A DNA stretch of 64,000 nt from Ctena decussata (lineage: Eukaryota > Mollusca > Bivalvia > Lucinida > Lucinidae). The stretch lies in the NCBI GenBank assembly GCA_963989385.1, contig OZ022499.1, positions 101,540,786 through 101,604,785 on the forward strand, in the 5' to 3' direction. A program made the translations under genes and the position numbers. The notes below the pieces were generated by a model, which was not told the DNA's origin, did no database searches, and was given only the letters and a program-made list of their open reading frames with translations. Below are positions 22,210 to 34,700 of this stretch, in pieces (position 1 is the stretch's first letter; every line of letters begins with the position of its first letter).

Positions 22210-22583
22210 TTTCCATATAAGCACATATTACGGCCCCTAATTAGAACAGCCTCACTGAGACCTTTCCAGTGATGGGCTACGAAGTATGAAGAGAGAATGC
22301 AAGTTATCTCAGAATTATCAAAGTCCCGCTCATATCTTGGGCTCTGTTTTCATTTTGAAGTCTTTTGAGGTGTGCGGGTACACCTACATGTATTTCAGCC
22401 ATTTTTACATAGGAGAGCTGCTGTGATTTCCTTTTTGCTTCTCTGGCCAAAGAAGCTCTTCTGAAATGGGGTCTTCTTTTAACGGAAATAATTTGCTCCA
22501 AAAGGAGCAAGTATCCCTTTAAGAGTTGACAGATGCAAAAATAAAGATCACAGTTGCTTCCCTTGAAAGTTAATCAATTCACT

Positions 22584-22709
22584 CAAGTCTTAAATCTGTG
22601 ACATGGATGACTGTTCATTTGGTTCTGTTTGTTCATTCTTCTCCATCTGTGTCAGTAATTCTGAGGTTACTTCAGTAAATAATCTGTCCCAGTCCCAGGG
22701 CTTGTCCTC
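22584..22709 (-). CDS. IFT43: IFT43 terminal exon
   Basis: Encodes EDKPWDWDRLFTEVTSELLT, QMEKNEQTEP and MNSHPCHRFKT, then TGA. The WDWDRLFTEVTSELL motif is the most conserved part of IFT43. The tail after it is lineage-specific. Confidence 0.95.
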
Positions 22710-25700
22710 CTATATGTAAGAAAGTAAAGAACAAAATCAGGGATAGTATTTTCAAAAGGGTATTCCCAAGCTGGAGATAGGGGGATAAACTGGTGATAAT
22801 TTGGGGTAATTTTTGTAAAATTCTCCAGCAAAACATACATTTTGGCCCCTCATTAGACCCATCTCTGACATATGTTGTGACCCCACTACAGAACTGGCTC
22901 ACCAAGACAATTCTAAAGATGGGCTACAATATGATTTTAAGCAGAATTGTGAAAAAATTATCTCAGAATTGTCATCAGATAGTACTCTGAACTGCAGCTC
23001 TTGTATGTCAGAAGAATGGCATATGAGAAAAGTTACATGCTCTGAATATGGGGCATATCCAAACAGTTTAGTGAAATGCCTTTTAATAGTGTTCACTAAA
23101 CATTTCTTTTAAGTTTATAAAAGCCTTGCAAATGCTTAATTTGATCACCACGAACCCTCCACCAATCCAGAGGAGCCCCAGTAGCTCAGTGGGTCTAATG
23201 TTTGATTCCCACTAGAGGCAGAAATTCTTTCAAACATAAATGCGGTTCCATTGCACACAGCCTTTCTTTATCACCCTTCCATCAACCTGATATGACTGAA
23301 ATACTGCTGAAAAGAACATCAATATAAAGTCACCCTTCCATCCACCCACCAATCCATCAACATGTCATTTATATAGACAATGTACCATGAATAAACTACA
23401 AATGCAGCAACCCTTCCATTGTCCTAATACAACTGAAAGATATAAAATCACAAGGCATCCATCCATCCATCATGTTAATATAAATGCAGTCACCTTTCCA
23501 TTTTCCTGATATGACTGAAATACTGTTGAAAAGGACATAAAATTGCAAGTCAACCATTCAACAACCCATCATCATATTGTTTATTTAGACAATGTACCAT
23601 GAATAAACTATAAATGCAGTCAAAATAATCATATGCCTCCATTTTATGCCTCATCAGAAAACTGCTGCATCCCTGAACAAGACAAATGCATATAAAAATC
23701 TTGAGTCTTACCGTAAAGACCCTAAATATTCGGACAGACAGGTCTAAGCAAACATTGTAGACCCAGATCAAACTGCTCCTTGAGGAGCAGTTTGATTTGG
23801 GTCTACAACATTTGCCATTCACTAAGCATCATTTGGATGCATTAACGAATGTAAAATCCATTTTTAAAGAATTTTGGCACAATAACTGTCTAAAATTTTA
23901 GGGTCATTACGGTAATAAGTAAGCATAGCCCTAGATGCCACAACACCGTAAGCTTCTAGTATTATGCTAGTGTGACTACATACAAATTACAAGCCTCTTC
24001 CTGTTATATAAATGTAGTCCCCATCATGTCGTCTCGGACTTTTAAAGGCAAAAAGTATACTGAAAACATACCTCAACCAGATCTGCTTCAGTAGATAATG
24101 ATTTTGTCAACAGCTTTAAGTCTATCTCATTATCCTGCAAAGGAAGTATGAGAACTGTGTATATACTGTAAAGACCAAGCATCACAGCAAACAGTGTAGA
24201 CCTAGATCAGGCTCTCCTAGAAGTAGTCTGTATAGCATCCCACCTGAGGTGCCTCTATAGCAGTCTTGGGATATTTCTTTTAACTAACTTTTGTTCATCA
24301 CATGGTGGAATAGTCACATTTTATTCACATATTTCCATGTGCCTTTTGGTTGTTAGTTTAATTAACCCATTCCATGCGGGATACATCTTTAGGGGTCTCT
24401 GGGAAAACAGTTTGGATCCAGATCAGGCCACACAAATGTGTGGCCTGATCTGAGATCCAAACTGTTTACTGCCTAGACATGATTTCTACAAGAGTTAGTT
24501 AGACCAAAATTGTCAAAATATTCTTGATTTTAGAGGCAGACGACAATTTCAGCAGACGACAAAAAATACCCAGAATGCAATGGGTTAAACCAGAAGGAAT
24601 CAAATTCAAGCTAGTTTCTTAATTATGTTTCATCTACTGTTTATGTTAATATTTATTATGCCATGGTTATACCACTAAGTAGGTCATTATAGCAGAATTT
24701 TATTCTGTTCGATTCTATCCTACAAAGCATTAGAACAGACTGATGATATATATTTCAAACAGAACCTTTTTAGCTCACCTGAGCCATAGGCTCAGGGTGA
24801 GCTATTGTGATCACCCAGTGTCCGTCGTCCGTTGTGCGTCGTCCGTCGTCAACAATTTGCTTTAAATGACATCTTCTCTGAAACCGCTAGGCCTAGGGCT
24901 TTGATATTTGGTATGAAGCATTGTCTAGTGGTCCTCTACCAAGTTTGTTCAAATGGTGGCCCCAGGGTCCAAAATGGCCCAGGGGCAGGGGGTCTTGGGT
25001 TCGAAACTAAAAAAATACTTAAAAATCTTCTTCTCCAGAACTGCTTGGCTCAGATGGTTGAAATTTGGTATGTAGCATTGCCTAGTGGTCCTCTACCAAG
25101 TTTGTTCAAATGGTGGCCCCAGGGTCCAAAATGGCCCTAGGGCAGGGGGTCTTGGGTTCGAAACTAAAAATTACTTAAAAATCTTCTTCTCCAGAACTGC
25201 TTGGCTCAGATGCTTGAAATTTGGTATGTAGCATTGCCTAGTGGTCCTCTACCAAGTTTATTCAAATGGTGGCCCCAGGGTCCAAAATGGCCCTGGGGCA
25301 GGGGGTCTTGGGTTTGAAACTAAAAAATACTTAAAAATGTTCTTCTCCTGATTTGCTTCGCTTAGATGCTTGAAATTTGGCTGGTTGAATTGCCTAGTGG
25401 TCCTCTACCTTGTTTGTGCAAATGGTGGCCCCAGGGTCCAAAATGGCCCTGGGGCAGGGGGTCTTGGGTTCGAAACTAAAAAATACTTAAATATCTTCTT
25501 CACCAGAACTGCTTGCCTCAGATGCTTGAAATTTGGTATGTAACATTGCCTAGTGGTCCTCTTCGAAGTTTGTTCAAAAGGGTGCCCAAGGGTCCAAAAT
25601 GGCCCCGGGGCAGGGAGTCCCAGGTTTGAACCATAGAAATACATAGAAAAATATTTTAAAATCTTCTACTTCAGAACTGCAAGGTTCATATGCTTGAAAT

Positions 25701-28700
25701 TTGGCATGTAGCATTACCTTGTAGTCCTTTACCAAGTTTGTTCAAATGATGACCCCAGGGTCTAAAATGGCTCCGCCCCAGGGGGTCCTGGGTTTGAACC
25801 ATAGAACTACATAAAAAAATATTAAAAAATCTTCTTCTTCAGAACCACTTGGCTCAGATGCTTGAAGATTGGCATGATGCATTGCCTTGTTGTCCTTTAT
25901 CAAGTTTGTTCAAATGATGGCCCCATGGTCCAAAATGGCCCTGCGGCAGATAGTCCTGAGTTTGAGCCATTGAAATACATAGGAAACTATTGAAAAATCT
26001 TCTTCTTCAGAACCACTTGGCTCAGATGCTTGAAATTTGGTATGATGCATTGCCTGGTGGACTCCTACAAAGTTTGTATAAATGGTGGCCCTGGGATCCA
26101 AAATGGCCCTGGGGCAGGCAGTCTTTGGTTCGAAATTAAAATGTACTTAAAAACCTTCTTCTCCAGAACCCCTTAGTGCAGATGCTTGAAATTTTGTATG
26201 ATGCATTGCCTAGTGGTCCCTCACCAAGTTTGTTCAAATGATGGTGCCAGGGTTAAGAATGGCCCCGCCCCAGGGGGTCCTGGGTTTGAACGATAGAAAT
26301 ACATAGAAAAATATTCAGAAATCTTCCGCTTCAGAACCACTTGGCTCAGAGGCTTGAAAGTTAGCTTTTAGCATTGCCTAGTGGTCCTTTACCAAGATTA
26401 TTCAAATGATGGCCCCAGGGTCCAAAATGGCCCTGCCCCAGGGGCTCCAGGGTTTGAACCATAGCAATACATAGAAAAACATTCGAAAATCTTCTTCTTC
26501 AGAACCATCTGGAAATGGTTGCAAACTATCAGGTTTGTTCAAATTATGACCCTAGTTTGACCTTTAACCTTTTTGCTCAGGTGAGCGATCCAGGGCCACT
26601 TGGCCCTCTTGTTTTATGTATTTTTGAATTACCTAACCATATTTTAAAACTTGCTGGTTGAAACATACAGGTAACAAGTGTTCTGTAATCTCAAATCATA
26701 TCGATCCTCCAAACATCTTGTCCAAGATGCAAGAGGTTTGAAATCCTGCTGAAAGCAGAAATGGATTTAATGGTATAGTGTTGAAAAGGATGAAAAAACA
26801 AGAGGGCCATGAGGCCCTGAATCGCTCACCTGGGCAATTGGCAAGGTGGCTTTTTCTTATCATATCAACCCCTGGAGGCTCTACCGTTAGTTGCTATAGA
26901 TACCGCGCACATTTCCCCATCAAAATCTTTATCCGAAATACCGGTGCGCGTTGTACATGAGAACAAAATTTCCTAGATTTTTTTCCCAAAGCCAAACATC
27001 GTTTTTACGGCCATTTTCGATGCGTGGCAAAGCCAATGCTTTTCACACATCGATAACAACTTGATCTTGGCCGTATTTATTCAATTCTATCTCCAAAATG
27101 CGTCAACTAGATTAAAATACACCCCAAAACACGCGAAACATGCATTTGTTGACATTTTTTTAGCCGGAAACTGATCGAAGTAAAAATAGGTAGACTGGCA
27201 TGCGGTGTTTTTCCCCGACATAGAACAGAATAGAACAAATACCTACAAATATCGGACTCACAGTGTGTTTAAACTAAATACTGCAATGAAAAGAAATATA
27301 CTAACAGAATAAGATATCTGAATTAAAACTACGATGAAATAAATCTGTAAATGATATTGACTGTATCTAGCTTTGCAAGTATTAATTAAAATAACATATA
27401 AAAATATACCATAAACAGAAATAAAATAATAACAAAGATAACAAAATGTAAAAATATGTATAATTTTCGCTTTGATATGTTTTTTTTTTCTTTTCAATCT
27501 AAGTTTGTTTGCGACAAAGATGTAAATATTACATTAAGTATCGATAATTGGTGTGAAAACTTTGATGTTAGTACCGATCAAAGAGAACCAGTCATTGGAA
27601 TTAAAGATGTCAATTAGCGTCAATTATCTAGGTGATAGCAACACAAAAGGATCCAATTAACTTAAGTGACAGTGAGCAGACTCAAGCTATTTAATTGAGA
27701 AGTGTCATAGTTCTCAACGAGTGTTTATTTGTTGCTTACATTAACCTTGACCATTGTTGCTAATAGAGGACCAGCCGAATTCAACCTTGACTGTTGTTAC
27801 TAATAGAGGTCCAGCCGAATTCGCCCGAGTAAAAAAATATAAAACCGGTCTAAAGATGCGGACCAATCAGCGAATCGGTACTGTCACATGTAGACAACAT
27901 GGCGTCGGACGAGTTTTAGAAATGTCAGTCTGTAATTCAGAAGGCTGTATGCGCGTTTTACAGCAGAACTAGCTTTTTTCCAGCCCCAGAACGGCCGAAA
28001 AAGGGGTGCGCGTTGTACATGCTAGTGCGTTATCCACAAACAAATACGGTATATGAAATGTGTTTACAATTGGCCCTTTGGCTTTTGAGGAAATGGTTAC
28101 GAGAGCCAAAATATGAGCGATCTGGATCAAAGGTCAAGAAATGACCTTGACCTCTTGTACTCATAATTCTTCATGACCTCATTAAGACAACTGTATATAC
28201 CAATTTTTAGGCCAAAATCTTCAAAACTTTCCATGAAATCTTATGTTCTAGAATTTTCCCATATTTGACCTTGCCGTCAAAAAGGTCAAGGTCAACACAA
28301 GGTCATAATTTGAATAATCTTAATAGTACTCAAGTACCCAATGCTGCATACCAAGTCTCAAGGCCATCAGTTAATTGGTTCTGGAGAAGAAGGTTTTTAA
28401 AAGTTTTTACCATATATGGGCATAGTGGCCATGTTAGTCATGTGACCATGACCGTTAGAATAAATTTTTGTTCCCTCAACCCCTGGAGGCTCTATATTAA
28501 ATTTGGTCACATTTGGCCCAGTGGTTTTTGAGGAGATTGTTTGAAATTGTCAAAATATGAGAGTTTTGGGTCAAAGGTCAAAGAATGACCTTGACCTCTT
28601 GTAATCACAAATCTTCATGTACTCATTAAGATGACTGTATATACCAATTTTTAGGCTAAAATCTTAAAAACTTAATCATGAAATCTCATGTTCTAGCATT

Positions 28701-31700
28701 TTCCCAAATTTGACCTTGCCGTAAAAAAGGTCAAGGTCAACACAAGGTCATAATTTGAACAATCTTCATAGTACTCAAGTACCCAATGCTACATATCAAA
28801 ACTCAAGGCCATCGGCCAACTGGTTCTGGAGAAGAAGATTTTTAAAGGTTTTTACCATATACGGGCGTGGTAGCCATGTTGGTCATGTGACCTGGACGGT
28901 ATGAATAAATTTTTGTTCCCTCAACCCCTGGAGGCTCTATATGAAATTTGGTTTCAATTGGTTAAGTGGCTTTTGAGTAGATTGTTAGAACTTGTCAAAA
29001 TATAAGAGTTCAGGGTCAAAGGTCAAAGGATGACCTTGACCTCTTATACTTGTAAATCTTCATGTAGTCATTAAGATGACAGTAGATACCAATTTTTAGC
29101 CCAAAATCTTCAACAGTTTCCAAGATATCTTATGTTGTAGCATCTTGCCATATAAAAGTATAAGGAAGCAAATTTGACCTTACCGTAAAAAAGGTCAAGG
29201 TCAACCCAAGGTCATAATTTGAACAATCTTGGTAGTACTCGCGTACCCGATGCTACATACCAAGTTTCAAGTCCATCGGCCTATTGGTTCTGGAGAAGAA
29301 GATTTTTTTCAGGTTTTTACCATATATGGGCATGGCGGCCATGTTGGTCATGTGACCAGGACTGTTTGAACAACTTTTCGTTCCTAAGGTCCCATGAGGC
29401 TCTATATGAAATTTGGTTACAATCGACCCAGCGGTTTCAGAGGAGAAGTAGTTTGAAATTGTGGACGGACGGACGGGCGGACGACGGACGGACGGACGAC
29501 GACGGACGACGGAGCCTTACCATCCTATAAGCTCCCCCGGAGCCGCTGGCTCAGGTGAGCTAAAATTCTGCGACCAGGCATTCATCTATCCCAGAGATAA
29601 GATATAATCTGACAAAAAATAACTTTGATCATGATGGTGTTTGTTATCTTCTGCTTTCTTGGGATAAAATTTATCAAGAAAGTGGCTACTGGCACATAGA
29701 AAATATGGCTAATTGTAGAGGAGCAGTTAATAATATATACTCACCAAAGTTAGAAATGCTGCCTGTTTGAGTAGATCATTATCTAATTCTCTGTATGTAG
29801 CTACTCGATTCACAGCAACACTGAAATCAGTTGAAAGTTGAACTTAGCAAGTATTTAATGCTTTTGGGACACTGGTTAGCAGTAGAGACCTTGATTGATC
29901 AGCACAGACTAAGACACAGTATGCAACAGCAAAGGTCTAATCAGACTTAGCTCCAGAGGCTTGCAATGCATCGGACCTCATTGGTCATAGGTTCCGGTCT
30001 CTTTTGCCAAAATCTGATAGATTACACTTTGTTGAAAAAAAATATTAAGAAAACGAAATGTCAGGGTTTAAAAACGAAAAGCCATATTTTGATTGTTTAA
30101 AAATTTATCAGAATATATCAAATAGGCATACAACACTGATACAAGGATATCATTATAAAGCAAGCATATAATGCTCATTTGCCTCACATACCTTTGAAGT
30201 TTAGTTGAAGCAAAATGGCAAATTTAACGCTCTTTTGACTCGTGCATCTCTGTAATGTCTCCCAAAAATACAGTGGACCCTCTTTACAATGACAGCATTT
30301 GTACCAAACATTTTGATGTTAAACTGAATTTGCTGTTACAAAAATATTTTGAATAATAAAGCCATTCCGGTCATATAAAAATGATGTTATACAGAATTTT
30401 GCTGTTGTAATGAGTGCTGTTGTAAAGTGGGTTGACTGTATTCACTTATAATACTATGCATTTCTATGGGCCTAAACATATTACAGAGACAGTGCTGTAC
30501 CCTAAAAGTTCTAAGTATTGGGACAGACTGGTCTCAGCAAACAGTGCAGACCTAGATCAGACTGCTCCAGGAGCAGACTGATCAGGGTCTTCACTGTTTG
30601 CCATTCCATCTGCATCACTTGGATGCACTACTGCATTGCAAAAACCATACTGTTTCATTTCCAAATCATTGGTAACTGTTTTCGTTGTCCCAATTTTCAA
30701 ACTGTTTACACTACTTACTTTGGAGCATAAGCAATTTTCTGTGTGAGATCTTCCTCCTGTTGGTCCTCCAAGTCAGGTATCACTGGGATTTCTGAAAGTT
30801 AACAATAACACAAAATGTAAACCTTATACAGGTTGAATACCAGTAGTTGCAATTCTAGGATAAAGATTGTTTTCTTGAGTCAGTTCTGCACAGTCCCTGG
30901 ATATATCAAACACACTGACTACTGTCACTAGTTTTGGCTAGATATCTAAGCTTAGGCTACTTTTACATTATAAATAAGCTCCATGAAAACTGTAGTGAAC
31001 CCAGGTCACCCCAGTCAGTGTGGTACTAGACTCTAACCCATTTCATTCATTTAGATTTCAGTTTGGGTCATAACAGCTATGAAAAGGCATGATATTTCAT
31101 CAGTACCTCAGTCTTGACATGTAAGAGATGGATGTATACCCTTCAAATTACTATATATGCGTGTAACGTAAAACAGCGAAAAAACTGGCATTTTTATCAT
31201 GCGATGAAGTTATAATAGCGTAGAAAATTTAACTATAAAAGTTATTGATACTTTAAATTTCTTCTTTCTTCAGTCTTTAAAGCCTCGGTCCCACAGAGAT
31301 TGCAACTGCATTGCGACCTCTTTGCAACTGGTTTCGTTTGCAACTGACTTACGACCTCTGCAACCATTGCAACTAACTTTCCTCTATAAATATGAACACT
31401 GATCAGTCGCCAATCAATGGGGGATAGCTTTTGCATGCAGTCCGCGATTGATTGGCGACCTTACTGCAACAGGTTTGCAACTAGTTTAGGGTGATCGGCG
31501 ACCAATTAGCGACCATTTGGCGACTGGTTACAATTGAACGGCGACTGGTCGGGACTGACTTAGGACTGTTCTGTGGTCAAAATTTTTTTTAAAATAAAAT
31601 GAGTTGACAAGAATGAAAACATTTCTGTGAAAGTTTTCAACATGATAACACAACAACAGATTCAAGTGCTTCACTTGCAACAAAACAATTGGAATGCAGC

Positions 31701-34700
31701 TGTTATATGGCTATGATCCTGTACAGGTGATTAAGGCAGAGAAGGCAAAGACAGTACTGGATGAGACCTTGGATTACAAGAAGGCCACAGTTTGTTGAGA
31801 TTCCTCATCTGGAGCAGGCGTCCAAACTTCAGAGTCATTTCTGCTGTCTGTTTAAGCGCCACTTTCTTTTTTTTTTTGGTTCCTCTACCTTCTTTGAACC
31901 CTGGTGATGAAATTATGCCAGGATGAGAAGACTGCTTTTTGTTGAAGCTGGCACTGCAAACCTTCAGCGATCTTTTGGCACACACTGCAACCTGTCGGTG
32001 ACCAGTCACTGATCTGTCGCCGTCTCACCAGTGGTCAGTCGCTGATTAGTTGCCGATTAGTCGCCAAACAGTCACCGAACAGTCGCTGTTCAGTCGCCAA
32101 TAGATGACCAATAGGTTGCAGCAAGGTTGCAAGATTTCAGAGCCAAAGTGTTGATGAAACTGATCAGGGACTATAATAATATGATCAGCGACTTCCAGAA
32201 AACCATTGCAACCAGTCTGCAATCAAAGTCAGTCGCGGCTGGTCTTTTGTGTATACTCAAAAGACTGGCTGCAACTGATTTTAATCGGTGACAGCTCAGC
32301 GACCTTGCTGCAACCATTATAAAACCTCGCCGCGACCTCTGCAACCTCACTGGGATTGTCAATTTTTTTAGTTGGAGATAGGTTGCACCGCGGTCGCAAG
32401 CTTTGTGGGACTGGGGCTTAAGCTCTCATGCTGAAACATGGCCATGGTATATTTAAGTTATTAACACACAAAGTTCTTCTGCCTAATGTAACAACATTAA
32501 TCTTCTAAAAAAACTACAAACGTGTAAAATTTGAAGTGCATGTCTGTCTGCAATGTTTCTGGTTTAGCTGGAAAGGTTAGTGAGTTTTCTTTCTAAAAAC
32601 TGAACAGATAGAGAAGAAAACTGCCTCTCTTTGCTGAAGTTTAGCTTCTCTCATCTGTACTGATTAAAGTAGCAAACTCACTAAAGAAGCTAACTTGCAG
32701 AAAGAATTTGTAAGTTATGGAAATTGTAACAAGCACCTACCATTATCAGACTCATCACTTTTTTCAGGGCTTCTAGGTCGCAATCTTTCACTGAAAACAA
32801 AAACAAACAAACTCTTTTATCAAATGACATTTATCTAAACACTTAAAATTGAATTTACAAATAGCAGAGATCCAGATGAAGCAGCTCATGATGAGCTGCC
32901 TCAACTGGATCTACCCTGTCTGCATCCAGTCTTTGAATTCTCAAATGATACAGCTTGTACAAAACAATTTTTTTTACATTCTGCAAAATTTAAATTTTGT
33001 CGTTTGCTTTTTTGGTGCTTCCGGTGGGTCACTTTTTAGGCGGTTTCAATGAAAGTGACAATTTATGTATAAAATCATAATCCACAGAGTAGGACTAAAA
33101 TCAATATAAGAGTAAAATCAATTCTGATTATTATTTACCAGTGCTGCATCATTTCAAAAAGCTTTCCACTCAAAGAAATGTGTACACAATCCAAATCCAG
33201 CATTATAATGATCTTAGATGAGCAATGTTTAGCATTTCAATTTCAATCCCAAGTTGTTGTTTTTTCAAGAAATGACCTTGTTTTTGTGATGTATCTATAA
33301 GAAAATGTCTGGCAGTCTGTCATGGACAACCAATTAACTTTTACCAAAAATATTTTGAAAACTTACCAGCTGTAATTTCAGATAAAAAATCATTAAAATT
33401 TTGTTCATGTTCACGCATTATTTTTTTTCTAAAATGATGAATGACTGTTTTTTGGACTCTTTGCTGATACAAGATTAAAGTGAAACATGATATATCTGTG
33501 GCATTCAGAGCTCCAGATAAGATGAGAATTTGAGAATAATTCTGAAATACGTGTTATTTCCTAATTCCTTTTTACAATCCATCAAAGAATATGTCGTGCC
33601 CTTCTCATTAGAACAACCTTACTGAGGTGGTTTTCATGGGAATACATACATAATTTTATCTTTTATGACAACTTATATTCATGGGTTATTGTTAAAAATC
33701 TTCCTTATCATGGGCTCTGAATTACTGCATACATGGACAGCAGGTTATGATCAGTTGTACAAGGTGCATTAGAAAGACAACATAGTGAAATATCAACACA
33801 TATACACACAAAAAACTAACAGTTCTCAAAGAATATTAATCATTTAAAACCTTAATGATACATCTGTGGAATTTTCAAATCTCACACAGCTTTAAAAATA
33901 TCTATCCATGTTTATCTATAAGATACTTTATTTATTAGTAACAGCAGAAATAAATCTGATATTCTGTAAGATATATATAGGAGAATTTTAACATGTATGA
34001 AAGAAATTATATATAAATCTTGCTTGACTTAATTGACTCTCTATTATCTGACATCACAGATAGGTGTCCAGAAAGTGTGACATGTATGTAATGTGACATA
34101 GTTTAGACACAGTAGGTATATTAGTCTGTGACATCTATAGGACATGTTTCAAATGTTTAACCTATCCCAGCCTGTGGACTTCCTTGGTTTAGGTCTGTCT
34201 TCTAGAATATCATCTATGGTACCTTCAAGGTCACTAATAACATAGGCACACAGAAGATAACAAAGGCACGCAGATAATAACACAGGAACATAGATATTAA
34301 CATAAGCATACAGATAATAGCATAGGCAGTTAGGCACATAAAATACTTCTGACCCAGCAGAAAAAAATACTCTATAAGCTGGAACTGGCATGATGTTATT
34401 AAAGGAAAGACCCATATAAACATTAACTTTTTACTGTTGATGACAAAGCTCCTGTTAAGAAATGATCCAGCAATCAGCATTTAGTCTGGCTCTGTTTGGT
34501 TACTTGTCACCTACATTACAGAGAACCCATTCTATTCTACAGCTCTGGGACTTTTGGCCCCAATCAGAAATATCAGATGCCACATATCTGCAGAATTATT
34601 GAGGCCACATTTATTACATAATAACATTATGGTCCTTCCTATGTTTTGCATTGCTTCACAACTCTTTTCCAATACAACATGCATCATCAAAATCAAAAAC

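Larger units (their letters stand above)
20341..22583. other. Intergenic, MITE-rich, 3' of IFT43
   Basis: Contains two TTAAGGTGTATGG-type foldbacks (about 20936-21170 and 21230-21395), a GAGCTCCAGATAAG foldback (21431-21565) and another TTAAGGTGTATGG-type copy (about 22365-22580). No coding exon is recognised. A minus-strand AATAAA at 22204-22209 is the likeliest IFT43 polyadenylation signal. Confidence 0.5.

Noticed and set aside
34149..34480. Two overlapping 88-codon minus-strand frames with hydrophobic residues
   Set aside because: They come from low-complexity repeats of cataggcacacagataata type; no start context, splice sites or known domain.
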